The notes under the pieces are model-generated. The model saw nothing but the letters and a program-made list of their open reading frames with translations. It ran no database searches and was not told the DNA's origin. Shown in pieces: positions 9,154 through 19,147 of a stretch of 64,000 nucleotides of DNA; the stretch's first letter is position 1; every line of letters begins with the position of its first letter. Origin of the DNA: Trichomonas vaginalis G3 (lineage: Eukaryota; Parabasalia; Trichomonadida; Trichomonadidae). Location: contig NC_067207.1 in NCBI RefSeq assembly GCF_026262505.1, forward strand, positions 1,124,252 through 1,188,251, written 5' to 3'. Both the position numbers and the translations under genes were made by a program.

Positions 9154-11617
9154 ATGAATAAAATTCAAGAATCAGATCGCTGGAGTCATATATCGGAGGT
9201 TCCTAACGTACTGGAACGCCAAGTATTCTTTTTTAATTAACTTCATTATTTCGCTCTTTGTCGCTTCTTTTGCAATCATATTAACGCCACGTCCAAACAG
9301 AAATGTTGACCCTATTAATGTTAAAACACTAGAATTTCCTAAGTTTAAACCTCAAAATCTAACTTTTGGAAGAATTTCTAATAAAAACTGTACAAAGTGT
9401 GAAGAACTGCAATCCAAATTATCAGAAAAGTTTTCAGATTTAATCAAGAAGAAACTCAACACAGAATTAAATTATATTGATTTTGAAACATTTGAAGATT
9501 TTAATGATTATCAATATGATATTGCCAAGAACCCGCGAATATTATCAAACATCCAATTGGCATTTCAAGTTTACGATAATTCATCAATAACAACAGAAAA
9601 TGGAAAACCAACAGGGAAATTCCGACTTCGATATCTTGAGAACTATTCTTCTTATACTTATTCTAATGACCACTATTATTATTCTCATACCAATTCAATG
9701 ATTAAATTCCTTAATAGAGCATTACTTGAACTTATATATGATGAAATAGGAGAAAAAATTGATATTAATGCTTCAATAGCTATCAAAGAAGAAAATAGTT
9801 ATGTTCCAAGCAAATATTCCGACGTGAATTTAAACATTCAGTTATCTTTCATAGTGCCAATTGCTTTGATTATCATTTCTTCCAAATTATTGTATCACAC
9901 GATACAAGATATCAAAACTCCTGCTCGTTCTTACATGATATCGTGTGGGCTTTCAAAATTTACATATTGGCTAGGAACATTTATTGTTGATTGCTCTATT
10001 TTGACAATATTTTCAACATTCGTTTTTATTATTTATTTCTTGGCTGGTGCTGCAGGATTTCGAGCTTATTATATTAGAATTTTCTTTTTGAACTGGTTCT
10101 GTTCTGTTTCCCCTCTTTTCTACACATATTTCTGGTCATTTCTTGTTAAAGGACACTCTGGATCAGTTATTTTTGCTGCTGTTACTATTACGTTGTTTTA
10201 CCCACTAATGCTTACTTGGATGACGAGCCATAATAACAGACAATTTTATTTTTATTATATAATTTCAATGATTTGTCCGTTTGGAAACTATATGAGTGTA
10301 TTCTATACAATTTCATTTCTAATTAGCAGCCATTTAGACTGTCCACCAGGCTTAAAATTCTTCGAGAAGTCAGAAGTTAGTTTACATTTTTTGATTGGAT
10401 CTTTGTTTGTTTATCCTATAATTATTTTGATTACAGAGTATTTAATCAAAGTCATAAATCAGATACGCTCAAAATCGGCATTTTATTCATATTCTTTTGA
10501 TTTGGAAACATTCAAAAACAGTCAGCAAATAACAGATGAAGCGAAACAAATGGAGCAGCAAGTGAAAGATAATCCGAGTGAATTTGCAATCAGGATTTCT
10601 AATGTTTCTAAAATATATAAAGACACTAAAGGACAACCAATCGGTGCAGTTAACCAAGTATCATTGGGAATCAAGGACAAATCTATCTTCGGTTTCTTGG
10701 GTTCTAACGGTGCAGGTAAGACAACACTTATGAAGATGATCTTGAAAGAGACGCCTATCTCAAGCGGTACAATCGAAATCAATGGCCAAAACATTATGAC
10801 ATCTAAACGATCACAAGTTGTTATTTGTCCTCAATTCGATGACCATTTGACAGAACAATTAACAGGTCGTCAGAATATGAAATTCTTCTGTTACTTGTTC
10901 AACAAGACAGGTCGCGAATCCCATGAATTGATCTCTCGTCTTATTGATATTATGGATTACTCAGATCAAGTTGACAAACGTGTTCAAGACATGTCCGGTG
11001 GTAACCGTCGAAAGTGTTCATCAATGATTCCATTCTTGTCTGACTGCAACACAATTCTCCTTGATGAACCAACATCTTCTATGGATCCTATTGCTCGTCA
11101 TCACATGCATGACTTGATCAACTCATACAAAGGTCAAAAAACATTCATGTTATGCACACATTTGTTAGACGAAGCAGAAACATTATGCGACAACATCTCT
11201 ATCATGGTTAATGGTTGCATCTTCACCGTTGGTACTCCACAATATTTATCACACAAGTTTGGTACCGAATGGAAGATTGATTTGATGTTAGTTGGTGATA
11301 CTAATTTATGTCGAGAAACCGTCAAAGGATACATCAATCAAAATATTCCAAATGCTGTTTTATCACTTGAAAGGAAGGCATCAATGATATATTCAGTTCC
11401 AAGTGATAGTATTTCAATCACAAATCTTTTCCGGATTCTTCAGAAAGGCAAAGATACTAATATTGGAATCAAATTCTTCACATGCTCATCTTCAACACTT
11501 GAGAAGGCTTTCATGGAAATTATCATGCGCTCGGAGCAAATTGTTCAAGCAGCGAATGATCAAGTTGATAACCAGGCAACGGCTGATTTAGGAGTTGAAT
11601 TAGCATCTCAGCCTTAG
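9154..11617 (+). CDS. ABC transporter, subfamily A-like half transporter (frame break near start)
   Basis: A second ABCA-like half transporter. The long frame is open from 9158 to 11617 but its first 130 codons lack an ATG. The only suitable ATG, at 9154, reads MNKIQESDRWSHI in another frame and must change frame around 9190-9200 to join RRFLTYWNAKYSF, the first membrane helix (IISLFVASFAIIL). No GTATGT or ACTAACACACAG intron signals are present, so a one-base indel or sequence error is likeliest. Downstream all is intact: a loop with CTKCEELQ, about six membrane helices, Walker A GSNGAGKTT (near 10700), signature MSGGNRRKC (GG kept), Walker B ILLDEPTSSMD and CTHLLDEAE. Transport of lipids is the family role. 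It is divergent from the other ABCA gene, so the two may be co-regulated. Confidence 0.85.
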
Positions 11618-12062
11618 AAATTATATCACTATTATAAACTATCTTCATTGTGAATAAATATAGTTTTTTATCATTGTTAACTCATTTATTTTGATTGAAA
11701 CGAATCTAATTTCCATTTTAATCTCAATAACAAGCGAAAATTCCTAGTTTAAATTGTATTTTTAGTGAAATTAAAATCAGATGGCATGAGAATACTCCAT
11801 CAATATTGAAAAATGCACATGATTTAAAGATATGAAATAAAATACACGCTTTTCATTAAAGAAATATCCTATTGGAATATATACAAATTTTGGTGATAGG
11901 CATTTACGCACACACGAATAGTTTAATAAAAATTATATTAATATGGATAGTAATTCATTTTGAAGCAGCAAAATTTCCTCAAAATACGTATTTTGATTTA
12001 AAAATTTAGAAGTGATGAAAGCTAGATGATTATTTAAGCGTTTATTAAACAAATCTCACAAA
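11618..12062. other. Intergenic spacer between convergent genes
   Basis: AT-rich, no gene-like frame. Both flanking genes end here. Confidence 0.5.
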
Positions 12063-12512
12063 TTAAAAAGCAGAAGGTATAGAATTATCTTCAGCGCCCT
12101 TGCGGCAGCGAAGTCTATAAGCTTCTGGATATTCCTTTCCTGATCTTTCCTTTCTGCACTCATCGGTCATTTTATACACAACGCAATGGATTTCTTTATC
12201 ACTCACTGTAATTGGTGTGATAAACCTAAAATATCTCTTTGGGAATCCTTCATATTTATCAAGGCTGGCAAGATCATTTGAATTAACTTTCCAAACGAGA
12301 CCGTTTACAATGTTTCCTTCTGAGGCATCGATATCAGCATATAAGGCTTCAACAACATGATAATCTTTCATGACTCCATGTCCTACTTTTATTGATTGCG
12401 GACACCTGAAAGCCATTTGTTCTAAATTCATGTTGGAGCCATAAGCAAAGTAGTAATAGAACTCATCTTCAGTCTTAGCTTTCTCAACATCTAATTCATA
12501 TTGAACTTCCAT
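12063..12512 (-). CDS. Gamma-glutamylcyclotransferase-like protein
   Basis: A protein of 149 residues of the GGCT/AIG2-like fold. The family's substrate-binding motif is clear near residue 22 (FAYGSNMN), followed by a beta-barrel pattern. The acidic catalytic region LDKYEGFPKRYFR, near residue 88, contains the Glu that acts as general base in this family. Enzymes of this type release 5-oxoproline from gamma-glutamyl dipeptides or amines in glutathione turnover; the exact substrate cannot be read here. No targeting signal, so cytosolic. It begins 23 nt after a perfect initiator and is only 31 bp from the divergent WD-like gene. Confidence 0.85.
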   Translation of the reverse strand: MEVQYELDVEKAKTEDEFYYYFAYGSNMNLEQMAFRCPQSIKVGHGVMKDYHVVEALYADIDASEGNIVNGLVWKVNSNDLASLDKYEGFPKRYFRFITPITVSDKEIHCVVYKMTDECRKERSGKEYPEAYRLRCRKGAEDNSIPSAF

Positions 12513-12529
12513 CGAATTTCTTTGATTTA

Positions 12530-12537
12530 AAAAGTGA
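12530..12537 (-). promoter_or_regulatory. Inr initiator TCACTTTT in a 31-bp divergent spacer
   Basis: TCACTTTTT on the minus strand (+1 at 12535) serves the cyclotransferase gene. On the plus strand the same bases read AAAAAGTGACAAAAAATG and abut the ATG of the WD-like gene. Confidence 0.65.
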
Positions 12538-12543
12538 CAAAAA

Positions 12544-13413
12544 ATGGAAATTGGAGAACCCTGCTCAGGAATTAAAGTTTTTGATGGGGTATCTTCGGAA
12601 TGCGCATTTGTATGTCCTTCGGGTAATTTTGGTGTATTTAATTCCGAAACAAATCAAATTATTTTTTCAAAAAAGCACGAAAAACCATTAACATGCGTTA
12701 CAACAGATTCCAATAACAAAGTTTACTATGCAGATGAACGATGCGTATATATGCAAGACATTCGAACAAATAATGAACCTGAATTTATTTTACAATTAAG
12801 CAGTGACATCATTTCAATTGCAGCATCAGGATCCACTATTGCTGCTTCTACTAAAGACAGAGGTATTTTCTTAAATGATTGCAGAGTTTTAGAATTTTCA
12901 CCAGAATCGAATCATTCTGAAAGCGCAATATGTGCGCCATCAATATCATTCAATAACTTAGATTTACTTGCCGGATACCAAAATTCTTCAGTTTCGATTT
13001 GGGAAACTGTATCAGGAGCAATGACTGGTTTAATGCTTCCGTCCATTCTCGAGATGCATTGTTTAGAAGCTATTTCTGTTTTCTATTGTAACCAAATCCC
13101 AGTTGTTTGTTATTCTTCAGGAATAACTGTTTATAAAGATTCAGAGCCTAATTTCACTACTCTTGATAAGACTTCATTGTTCTCATGTGCTTCATACTCC
13201 CCATGCTTTGGAAATGATTTCTGCATCCTTGGTATGAATGATGGAAATATTTCAGTGTTGAATGCTCAAAATATGACTGAAATAGCCTCCAAGCAATATG
13301 GTCATGATCCTATTTCCAAGATTACCGGAAATTCTCTCATGGTTGTTGCATCATTTGAAGGCGACGATGGATCTCTCTCAATTATTACTCCAGAGGACTT
13401 TGGATTATTCTAA
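12544..13413 (+). CDS. WD40-like beta-propeller protein
   Basis: The protein has 289 residues, about the size of one seven-bladed propeller. Repeating strand patterns of about 40 residues are visible, each with a hydrophobic strand, a small-residue turn and a closing blade. Examples are FVCPSGNFGVFNSETN, DLLAGYQNSSVSIWETVSG and CILGMNDGNISVLNAQNM; the second is the clearest, with SIW in place of the canonical WD end. No signal, membrane helix or extra domain. Such small single-propeller proteins act as scaffolds, for example as E3 ligase adaptors or assembly factors (WDR53-like); which role applies here is not visible. The promoter must overlap the cyclotransferase gene or be shared with it. 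Confidence 0.7.
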   Translation: MEIGEPCSGIKVFDGVSSECAFVCPSGNFGVFNSETNQIIFSKKHEKPLTCVTTDSNNKVYYADERCVYMQDIRTNNEPEFILQLSSDIISIAASGSTIAASTKDRGIFLNDCRVLEFSPESNHSESAICAPSISFNNLDLLAGYQNSSVSIWETVSGAMTGLMLPSILEMHCLEAISVFYCNQIPVVCYSSGITVYKDSEPNFTTLDKTSLFSCASYSPCFGNDFCILGMNDGNISVLNAQNMTEIASKQYGHDPISKITGNSLMVVASFEGDDGSLSIITPEDFGLF

Positions 13414-13699
13414 TTCTACTTTTTGTATTGTTAGTATAAAAAATACTGTTTTTTATTATGAATTTTTCTGAAATTTAAAAAAATTACATGAATTGCTTCA
13501 AAGGAACTTAATTTCGTGTAATAATATTCAAATTATGTCTATGTGATTCGATTGTAAGGACTTATTTTATATAAAGCATGAATTAATAAAATCATCTCAA
13601 ATTATTAATTGAAATATTACAAGGTATTGATTGAGTATAGAAAAAAACTAAAAAACGTTGCATTGTAATTAAAAAAATATAAACAAACATTTTAAAAGA

Positions 13700-15526
13700 T
13701 TAATATTCTTGCCCATTATCAAGAAATACTGTACGCAACACCTTAATGAGCATATATTTTGTGTGGTTGGAAATAATTTCCATGTTAATTTCAGGTTCCT
13801 GGCCAGAAAAGTCCGCTTCTTCTCCCTGATTTACCAAAATCCTTCTCATTTTCTTTGCGAGTTTAATTCTTTGTTTCTCGGCCATGAACTCTTGTGCTCT
13901 TGTGAGATTCAAGCAGAAGAGTTCCTCATCTTCTGTGCTGACAATGATCTCAGAACGACCAAGTTTCTTCGTTGATTTCGGTTCTTTTGGCTCTTTTGGT
14001 TCGGTTGATTTTTCTTTTGGCTTTCTACCTGGTTTTCCTTTCGGTTTTCCTGTTGCTGATGTTGGATGTGGCGGTGGATAGCTGTCTTTGTTCTTCCTTG
14101 GCCGTCCTGGACCTTTAGGATGCGTGATATAATCATCGTGGTCGCTGTCTGAGGAATTATCATCATCGGACAAAGCGAACTCATCTCTATCAAATAATAT
14201 AACTCTGGTGCCACGCTTAGCTGGCTGAGATTCTGCCATTGGCTGATTTGGTAAATTTTGTAAAATGCAGAGCTTCGAAGGAATAGAAAATTTGCGAGGA
14301 GGAAGCTGAACAGTTGGTTGTGGTCTTGGTGGTTCTTCGTCTTCCGAACAAGAAAAAAATTCATATTCAGAATCATCTGATTTTTCTGGAGAATTCTCGT
14401 TCTCGAATGTTGCTGTAAAGTAAGCAGCCGTTTTCGAACTGACTTTTCCATAACCTTTCTTGAGAGATTTGCCATAAAAAACCTTTTTTCTGCAAGTAGA
14501 CTGATTCTGGGCCTGGCTGCTTGCCTTTTTAACTCTCTTGACTATTTTGTATTTCGGTTGTAAAGGTTGATCTGGAATACGAAAATCTTCTGGTAAATCT
14601 TCCTCAAAATCAGAAATCATAGGTTCATTTTGAATCATCCATTGGCCCTGATTATATTCTATATTTGTTTCTGTGTTTTTATCGTCTTGGGATTCTGGAA
14701 TTTCAGGTATTGGTGAATCCAAAGATTCATTTTCATTATTTGAATTATCATTAATACTAGTATCATTTTCGATATTTAATTTCATGGAATTTTGGCGAGA
14801 AATACCTTTTGATGCAACTCTTTTCATAAGATTAGAACTGGACTGCGCTCTTGTGACCGTAAAAGGTTTGATCGGTATCTGATCATGTTTCTGTTCTACT
14901 TTTGTGATTTGATTAGTACTTGTTTGCCGAGACAAATTTTTATTGGGTAAAAACGGACATTGATATTGCTTTTGTACTTTATTTTTAGTGGATCGTGGTA
15001 TTTCAAATGGAATTCGTTTTTTGTTGTCTGTTGAATCATTTTTTGATTTTATTGAAAAAAATGATGAAGAAAAGCTTGAAATCTGGCGTAATTGTGATGG
15101 CATCTGACTAAATATCTGATTAAATTTATTAATTGCGAATGAAATTTGATTTTCCAATGTATTATTCAATTTATTATTTAATTTCTCTATTTTTTTCAAT
15201 AAAAAGTCTCTCACGATACTAAACATTTGTAGTTGTTTGTGAATAGTTGTATTATCTGTAAATAACTGATAGTTTTGCGAAATAATAGAACAATTTTCAG
15301 CTATTAATTGCAAATCGCTAATAATCTGATCAAAATCATTATATTTATCTATTTCTAGATTATAATTTATAATATTTAATGCAAGTTGCCGTTTGAAATA
15401 AGTTGGAAATTTATTCAATATGTTCATATACAGAGAATTGGGATCTCCAATAACTAGAGAGCCAATTCCTGATTGACATAGTTCTTTGAGGAAAGAAAGA
15501 AGGAGTAAGCGCCTTTCTTCCCTCAT
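13700..15526 (-). CDS. AT-hook-containing, largely disordered nuclear protein
   Basis: The protein has 608 residues from MREERRLL; the initiator TCACTTTT lies 32 nt upstream. Residues 1-140 are helical (long Leu/Ile/Asn-rich helices, perhaps a coiled coil). Residues 140-460 are low-complexity, with basic SRQTSTNQ-type and acidic ESLDSPIPEIPESQDD segments. Near residues 470-510 are two AT-hook-like motifs, GPGRPRKNK and KPGRKPKEK, with Pro/Lys-rich surroundings; this motif binds the minor groove of AT-rich DNA. The last 90 residues are again helical (LTRAQEFMAEKQRIKLAKKM). I infer a chromatin or transcription role. No catalytic domain was recognised. Confidence 0.75.
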   Translation of the reverse strand: MREERRLLLLSFLKELCQSGIGSLVIGDPNSLYMNILNKFPTYFKRQLALNIINYNLEIDKYNDFDQIISDLQLIAENCSIISQNYQLFTDNTTIHKQLQMFSIVRDFLLKKIEKLNNKLNNTLENQISFAINKFNQIFSQMPSQLRQISSFSSSFFSIKSKNDSTDNKKRIPFEIPRSTKNKVQKQYQCPFLPNKNLSRQTSTNQITKVEQKHDQIPIKPFTVTRAQSSSNLMKRVASKGISRQNSMKLNIENDTSINDNSNNENESLDSPIPEIPESQDDKNTETNIEYNQGQWMIQNEPMISDFEEDLPEDFRIPDQPLQPKYKIVKRVKKASSQAQNQSTCRKKVFYGKSLKKGYGKVSSKTAAYFTATFENENSPEKSDDSEYEFFSCSEDEEPPRPQPTVQLPPRKFSIPSKLCILQNLPNQPMAESQPAKRGTRVILFDRDEFALSDDDNSSDSDHDDYITHPKGPGRPRKNKDSYPPPHPTSATGKPKGKPGRKPKEKSTEPKEPKEPKSTKKLGRSEIIVSTEDEELFCLNLTRAQEFMAEKQRIKLAKKMRRILVNQGEEADFSGQEPEINMEIISNHTKYMLIKVLRTVFLDNGQEY

Positions 15527-15552
15527 AAAAATCCCCACTTAGTTACCACCTC

Positions 15553-15560
15553 AAAAGTGA
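15553..15560 (-). promoter_or_regulatory. Inr initiator TCACTTTT of the AT-hook gene
   Basis: TCACTTTT on the minus strand, +1 at 15558, gives a leader of about 32 nt to the ATG at 15526. Confidence 0.6.
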
Positions 15561-15921
15561 CTTCATTGAATCATTCACAAAAATAACCTTATTCGTCTCA
15601 AAATTGTTGCAAATAACGATTGTGCTCAACTTGGAAATTAAGGATAAGAACAATTCAAGCCTGTTTTCTAATAAAGTTTTCTTTCCACTATTTTTGATTA
15701 GTCAGTTTTTGCCTACAGGTTAACCTACGAGGGCAAACCCAAATTTTAGCTAAAAGTGACAGGGAAAAAAAACGTTTAGTATTAAAAAAAAGACCGATGA
15801 GAGCTTCGTTCGAAATATAGAGGGAACTGAGAATGCGCAACCATTCTCAGGGAATATTGGATGCTATTCCCGTTCCCTCTGTATGGAAAATTGAGGTTTT
15901 CAAAGGGAGTTAAAATAATAT

Positions 15922-16274
15922 CAAATTTATACTAATTTACTTCAAAATACAAAAGTATTTGACAGCTAAAATTAGTTACTTTAGCAAGCCTATCAATACC
16001 CTTTTACGATTATTGCTACTTTTTCGGAATAAAAGTAAAAACAAATTTATACTAATTTACTTCAAAATACAAAAGTATTTGACAGCTAAAATTAGTTACT
16101 TTAGCAAGCCTATCAATACCCTTTTACGATTATTGCTACTTTTTCGAAATAAAAGTAAAAACAAATTTATACTAATTTACTTCAAAATACAAAAGTATTT
16201 GACAGCTAAAATTAGTTACTTTAGCAAGCCTATCAATACCCTTTTACGATTATTGCTACTTTTTCGAAATAAAA
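15922..16274. repeat. Tandem repeat, 120 bp x 2.9
   Basis: Three copies of a 120-bp unit, starting at 15922, 16042 and 16162, are almost identical; the only change seen is CGGAAT versus CGAAAT near the unit end. The unit length is a multiple of three and one frame stays open through all copies, giving a repeated 40-residue peptide, but there is no initiator, codon use is unlike genes here, and I regard it as non-coding. Confidence 0.9.
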
Positions 16275-16648
16275 TAAATTTATTATCAAAAACCTTTTTT
16301 TTTCTTAGTAAAAATAAAAATGTTATTTTATATCAAGTTTTTATTCATAAATTTTTATAATGTTGTATAAATTTCATTAAAATTTACGTACATATTAAGG
16401 TACTTATCTTCTACATATATAATCTTCATTAGATATATACATGATAAATAAAATTCATAAAACATTAAAAATCAAAAAATTAGATGAACCTTGGCAATTA
16501 AACTTTATTAAATAATAGTTGTTTATAAATTATATTATATTATTTAATATTATTTTGATAATGAAGATTTTATTTTGCAATAATATAAACGAAATTTTTT
16601 ACCTTATGAACTTTTGATGGAAATATGCAAATTTAAAATAATAAAGAA

Positions 16649-16773
16649 AGCCGCGAGCGAAGCGATCGGCTTAGTTCGAAGATTTTGATTCAAATCTTTG
16701 CTGATCTGTAATTCGCGGAAGCCGCGAGCGAATCGAGTGGCTTAGGTCTAAGATTTTGATTCAAATCTTTGCT
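16649..16773. repeat. Duplicated 54-bp GC-rich hairpin unit
   Basis: Two 54-bp copies (16649-16702 and 16720-16773) differ at about five positions. Each has a GC-rich head, AGCCGCGAGCGAA..., and a dyad tail, AAGATTTTGATTCAAATCTT. They stand out against AT-rich surroundings. The tail resembles a tRNA B-box (GATTCAAATC), but no cloverleaf can be drawn. Confidence 0.7.
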
Positions 16774-17542
16774 TATATTCCTTAAATTCTTTATGAAACT
16801 CGCAACAGTTCCATAAAAAATTTTAAATTCTAAACTGTCGAAATTACGGATCGGTAATCACACCCTTCACGGGTGTGTCACTTTTTACAGGTGTGTCACT
16901 TTTAGCTAAAATTACCCCTACTCAACCTACGAGTATCTCTCGGGCCATTTAAGTCATTGAATGTGATACATCAAAGTGGTATGATTAAATGTTTCTGGAT
17001 ATTCAAACACCCATTGGAAATATTTCAACATTTCCAACAGCATGAATGCATCAAAAGATATTAGATACGGCCTATAATAATGTATTTATCGAACATTTAC
17101 TGAAGTCAATTCTTATAATCTCCTTTTTATTGACTGAGTAATCCTATCGAGTCCCAATTTATCTGAAACATCACAAATAAGAGTGCACAATTCCTCGATT
17201 AGTCAATTTGTACTAGATTCACTCAGAGAGAATCATTGTATTTCAAATATTATAGTTTTGTTTTAACGAATGAAGTTTCAGATAATTATTAGCAGGTGTA
17301 TTTAACGACATTATGAATATATAGTGGGAACTTAGATAAATTATAGTTTCTAATGGATAGGTTATATAACTTATGTAGATATGAAACATAATTTAGGTTT
17401 GTTTTCTAAAATCAGAGAGCAGAAATAATAGACATGAGATTGTAATCTTAAGTGCAACTTAATATTGAGGTATGATTAGACAAATGATATCAAAATATTT
17501 TCTGACATCTGACAAAAAATATGTCAATCTGACACTGAAAAA

Positions 17543-19147
17543 ATGGCTTGCAAACAGAGAATTCTTCACATTTTCATTCTTTCAGTGTCATTAATCTCGT
17601 GTAGTGCTGCAGCTTGTGCAGCAGTTATGTCTATGTCATTATATTTCAAAAAAATCAACGTAAACGTAAATGAATTCGGAAATTACTTACCACACCATTA
17701 TGCAGTTAAGCAAATGTATGATACAGGTATCAGAGATCAATACGAAAGACAAATGTCCGCGGTCTTTTCAATGATTTCTTTACTCGAAGGAGAATATCGT
17801 TCTAGAATGATTGTTAATAACGAATTACAAGAAAACAAAACAATAGAATTTTCTGAACAAGCATTTTCCGCTATAATAAAGAAACTTTGCACAACAAATA
17901 AACAAAATCCAGTTTGTAAATCACTGAATCCATTTACTTTAGAAGGTATTTCAATATCCCAGCTTATCAAACTAATTCAAGCATTCCCATCTACACTTGG
18001 TGGATCTCTATTTCCTAAGTCTACTTGTCCATTTTTGGATTCAACATCGAAAGATCCATATCAGTGCAATGCAACACTAAATTACGCATCTAACCCAATC
18101 AAATTTACCATCAAAAACCTTAAATGGTCAGATGAAATACATGGAATCAAAGAATTGTTGTATTCATCGATGAAACCCATTCTTTTTACAATGCCACAGT
18201 TACTCGCTGAATACTACATCCCTTGTGATGACCCCCGAGCCAATGAAACCCTTGAATGCGCTGCAAAAACCTTTGATTGTCCTTATAACCCAACAAAGAA
18301 GTGCGGAATCCTACAATTTCCTTCACACACATTAAGTGGAGAATACTTTATACCTAATGAACCAGTCGGAGTTGCAGTTGGAACCCCAATTAATTTCGAA
18401 ATTGTCGGATACAGCGATTGGTTCGTTCCAACACGCGGTAGGATGTCTCTAAAGCAAATGAAGATGTCACAGGGTGGTTTCATCGCGAAAGGACCCGACA
18501 GAGACATTGGATTTCCAATAACCGTTTTTACAGGTGATTTAAAGAAGTCATCTGCACATGGATTGTGTCCAAACGCACGTGCATCACACTTCTGGTACGG
18601 TCCTCTTCGTTCCTGCATGAAGAAAGGCCCAGATGTCGTTGAATGTTCAGCCATGGACAATGATGATGAATATGACACGGAAAAGAGCTTCGAAAGTGCC
18701 GATGTCCTTCAGTGCATTGACATGAATTACTGCAAGGAAGGTGCCAGATACTCCATACTCCACATGCCCAGCAGAACATACGACACAATGGTTTACGAAG
18801 ACAAAGAAAGCGGAATGACAAAAACTCCGATGATTTTGCTCAAAAAAGAAAGTGTAGAAGACGTTGTTTACGACCATGTTCCTTTCTATCTCCTTGGAAA
18901 TATATTCGATAAGATGGGAGCTGATGAAGCTGACCGAAGCTGCGGATATTGGTTCATCCCTTATGATGTAATTGAAAAAGTGAAAAGTGTCACAAAAGAT
19001 GGAGAAGTTTTAGGCTTTTCTTTCGATGTTGACTTCGATAAGTCATCTCTTTTGTCTAAGATTCCTGATGGACAGTTCAAGAGGCAACTGAAGATAACTA
19101 ACGCTCCAAATAGAGTCATCTCTCGTCTGTTCAAGAAACACAATTAA
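17543..19147 (+). CDS. Membrane-anchored Cys-rich protein, unknown family
   Basis: The protein has 534 residues. Residues 7-33 form one hydrophobic segment (HIFILSVSLISC...), either a signal peptide or a type II signal anchor; no other membrane helix is seen. The remaining 500 residues look extracytoplasmic: about 20 Cys in pairs and clusters (CPFLDSTSKDPYQC, CAAKTFDCPYNPTKKC), several N-glycosylation sequons, and aromatic-rich segments such as SHFWYGPLRSCMKKGP and SCGYWFIPYDV. No catalytic motif was recognised, and it does not match the CDC50 or CD36 patterns I compared. It may be a lineage-specific secretory-pathway protein. The closest initiator-like sequence is TCAATC 17 nt before the ATG. 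Confidence 0.8.
   Translation: MACKQRILHIFILSVSLISCSAAACAAVMSMSLYFKKINVNVNEFGNYLPHHYAVKQMYDTGIRDQYERQMSAVFSMISLLEGEYRSRMIVNNELQENKTIEFSEQAFSAIIKKLCTTNKQNPVCKSLNPFTLEGISISQLIKLIQAFPSTLGGSLFPKSTCPFLDSTSKDPYQCNATLNYASNPIKFTIKNLKWSDEIHGIKELLYSSMKPILFTMPQLLAEYYIPCDDPRANETLECAAKTFDCPYNPTKKCGILQFPSHTLSGEYFIPNEPVGVAVGTPINFEIVGYSDWFVPTRGRMSLKQMKMSQGGFIAKGPDRDIGFPITVFTGDLKKSSAHGLCPNARASHFWYGPLRSCMKKGPDVVECSAMDNDDEYDTEKSFESADVLQCIDMNYCKEGARYSILHMPSRTYDTMVYEDKESGMTKTPMILLKKESVEDVVYDHVPFYLLGNIFDKMGADEADRSCGYWFIPYDVIEKVKSVTKDGEVLGFSFDVDFDKSSLLSKIPDGQFKRQLKITNAPNRVISRLFKKHN

Larger units (their letters stand above)
15743..16912. repeat. 18-bp inverted repeats bounding a 1.17-kb segment
   Basis: ATTTTAGCTAAAAGTGAC at 15743-15760 is repeated exactly as its reverse complement at 16895-16912. 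CCTACGAG occurs just outside each arm in direct orientation (about 15724 and 16929). The layout could be a degraded non-autonomous element, but the arm core TTTTAGCTAAAA is itself palindromic, which weakens the case. Confidence 0.4.
15561..17542. other. Gene-poor repeat-rich spacer
   Basis: About 2 kb without a credible gene. It holds an inverted pair (15743-15760 and 16895-16912), the 120-bp tandem repeat, a duplicated GC-rich hairpin unit (16649-16773), a 7-bp-stem hairpin with loop TTCAC (16859-16877) and two orphan initiator-like TCACTTTT sequences (16878 and 16896) with no frame behind them. Confidence 0.6.

Noticed and set aside
9154-11617. Possible intron at the start of the plus-strand ABC transporter gene
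   Set aside because: Neither the GTATGT-type 5' signal nor the ACTAACACACAG-type 3' signal of trichomonad introns occurs near the frame break.
15959-16360. 133-codon open frame across the 120-bp tandem repeat
   Set aside because: Open only because the unit length is a multiple of three; no initiator, odd composition (Leu/Lys/Ile/Phe runs), no homology recognised.
16675-16705. tRNA-like B-box (GATTCAAATC) in the hairpin unit
   Set aside because: No A-box at the right distance and no acceptor or anticodon stems can be drawn.
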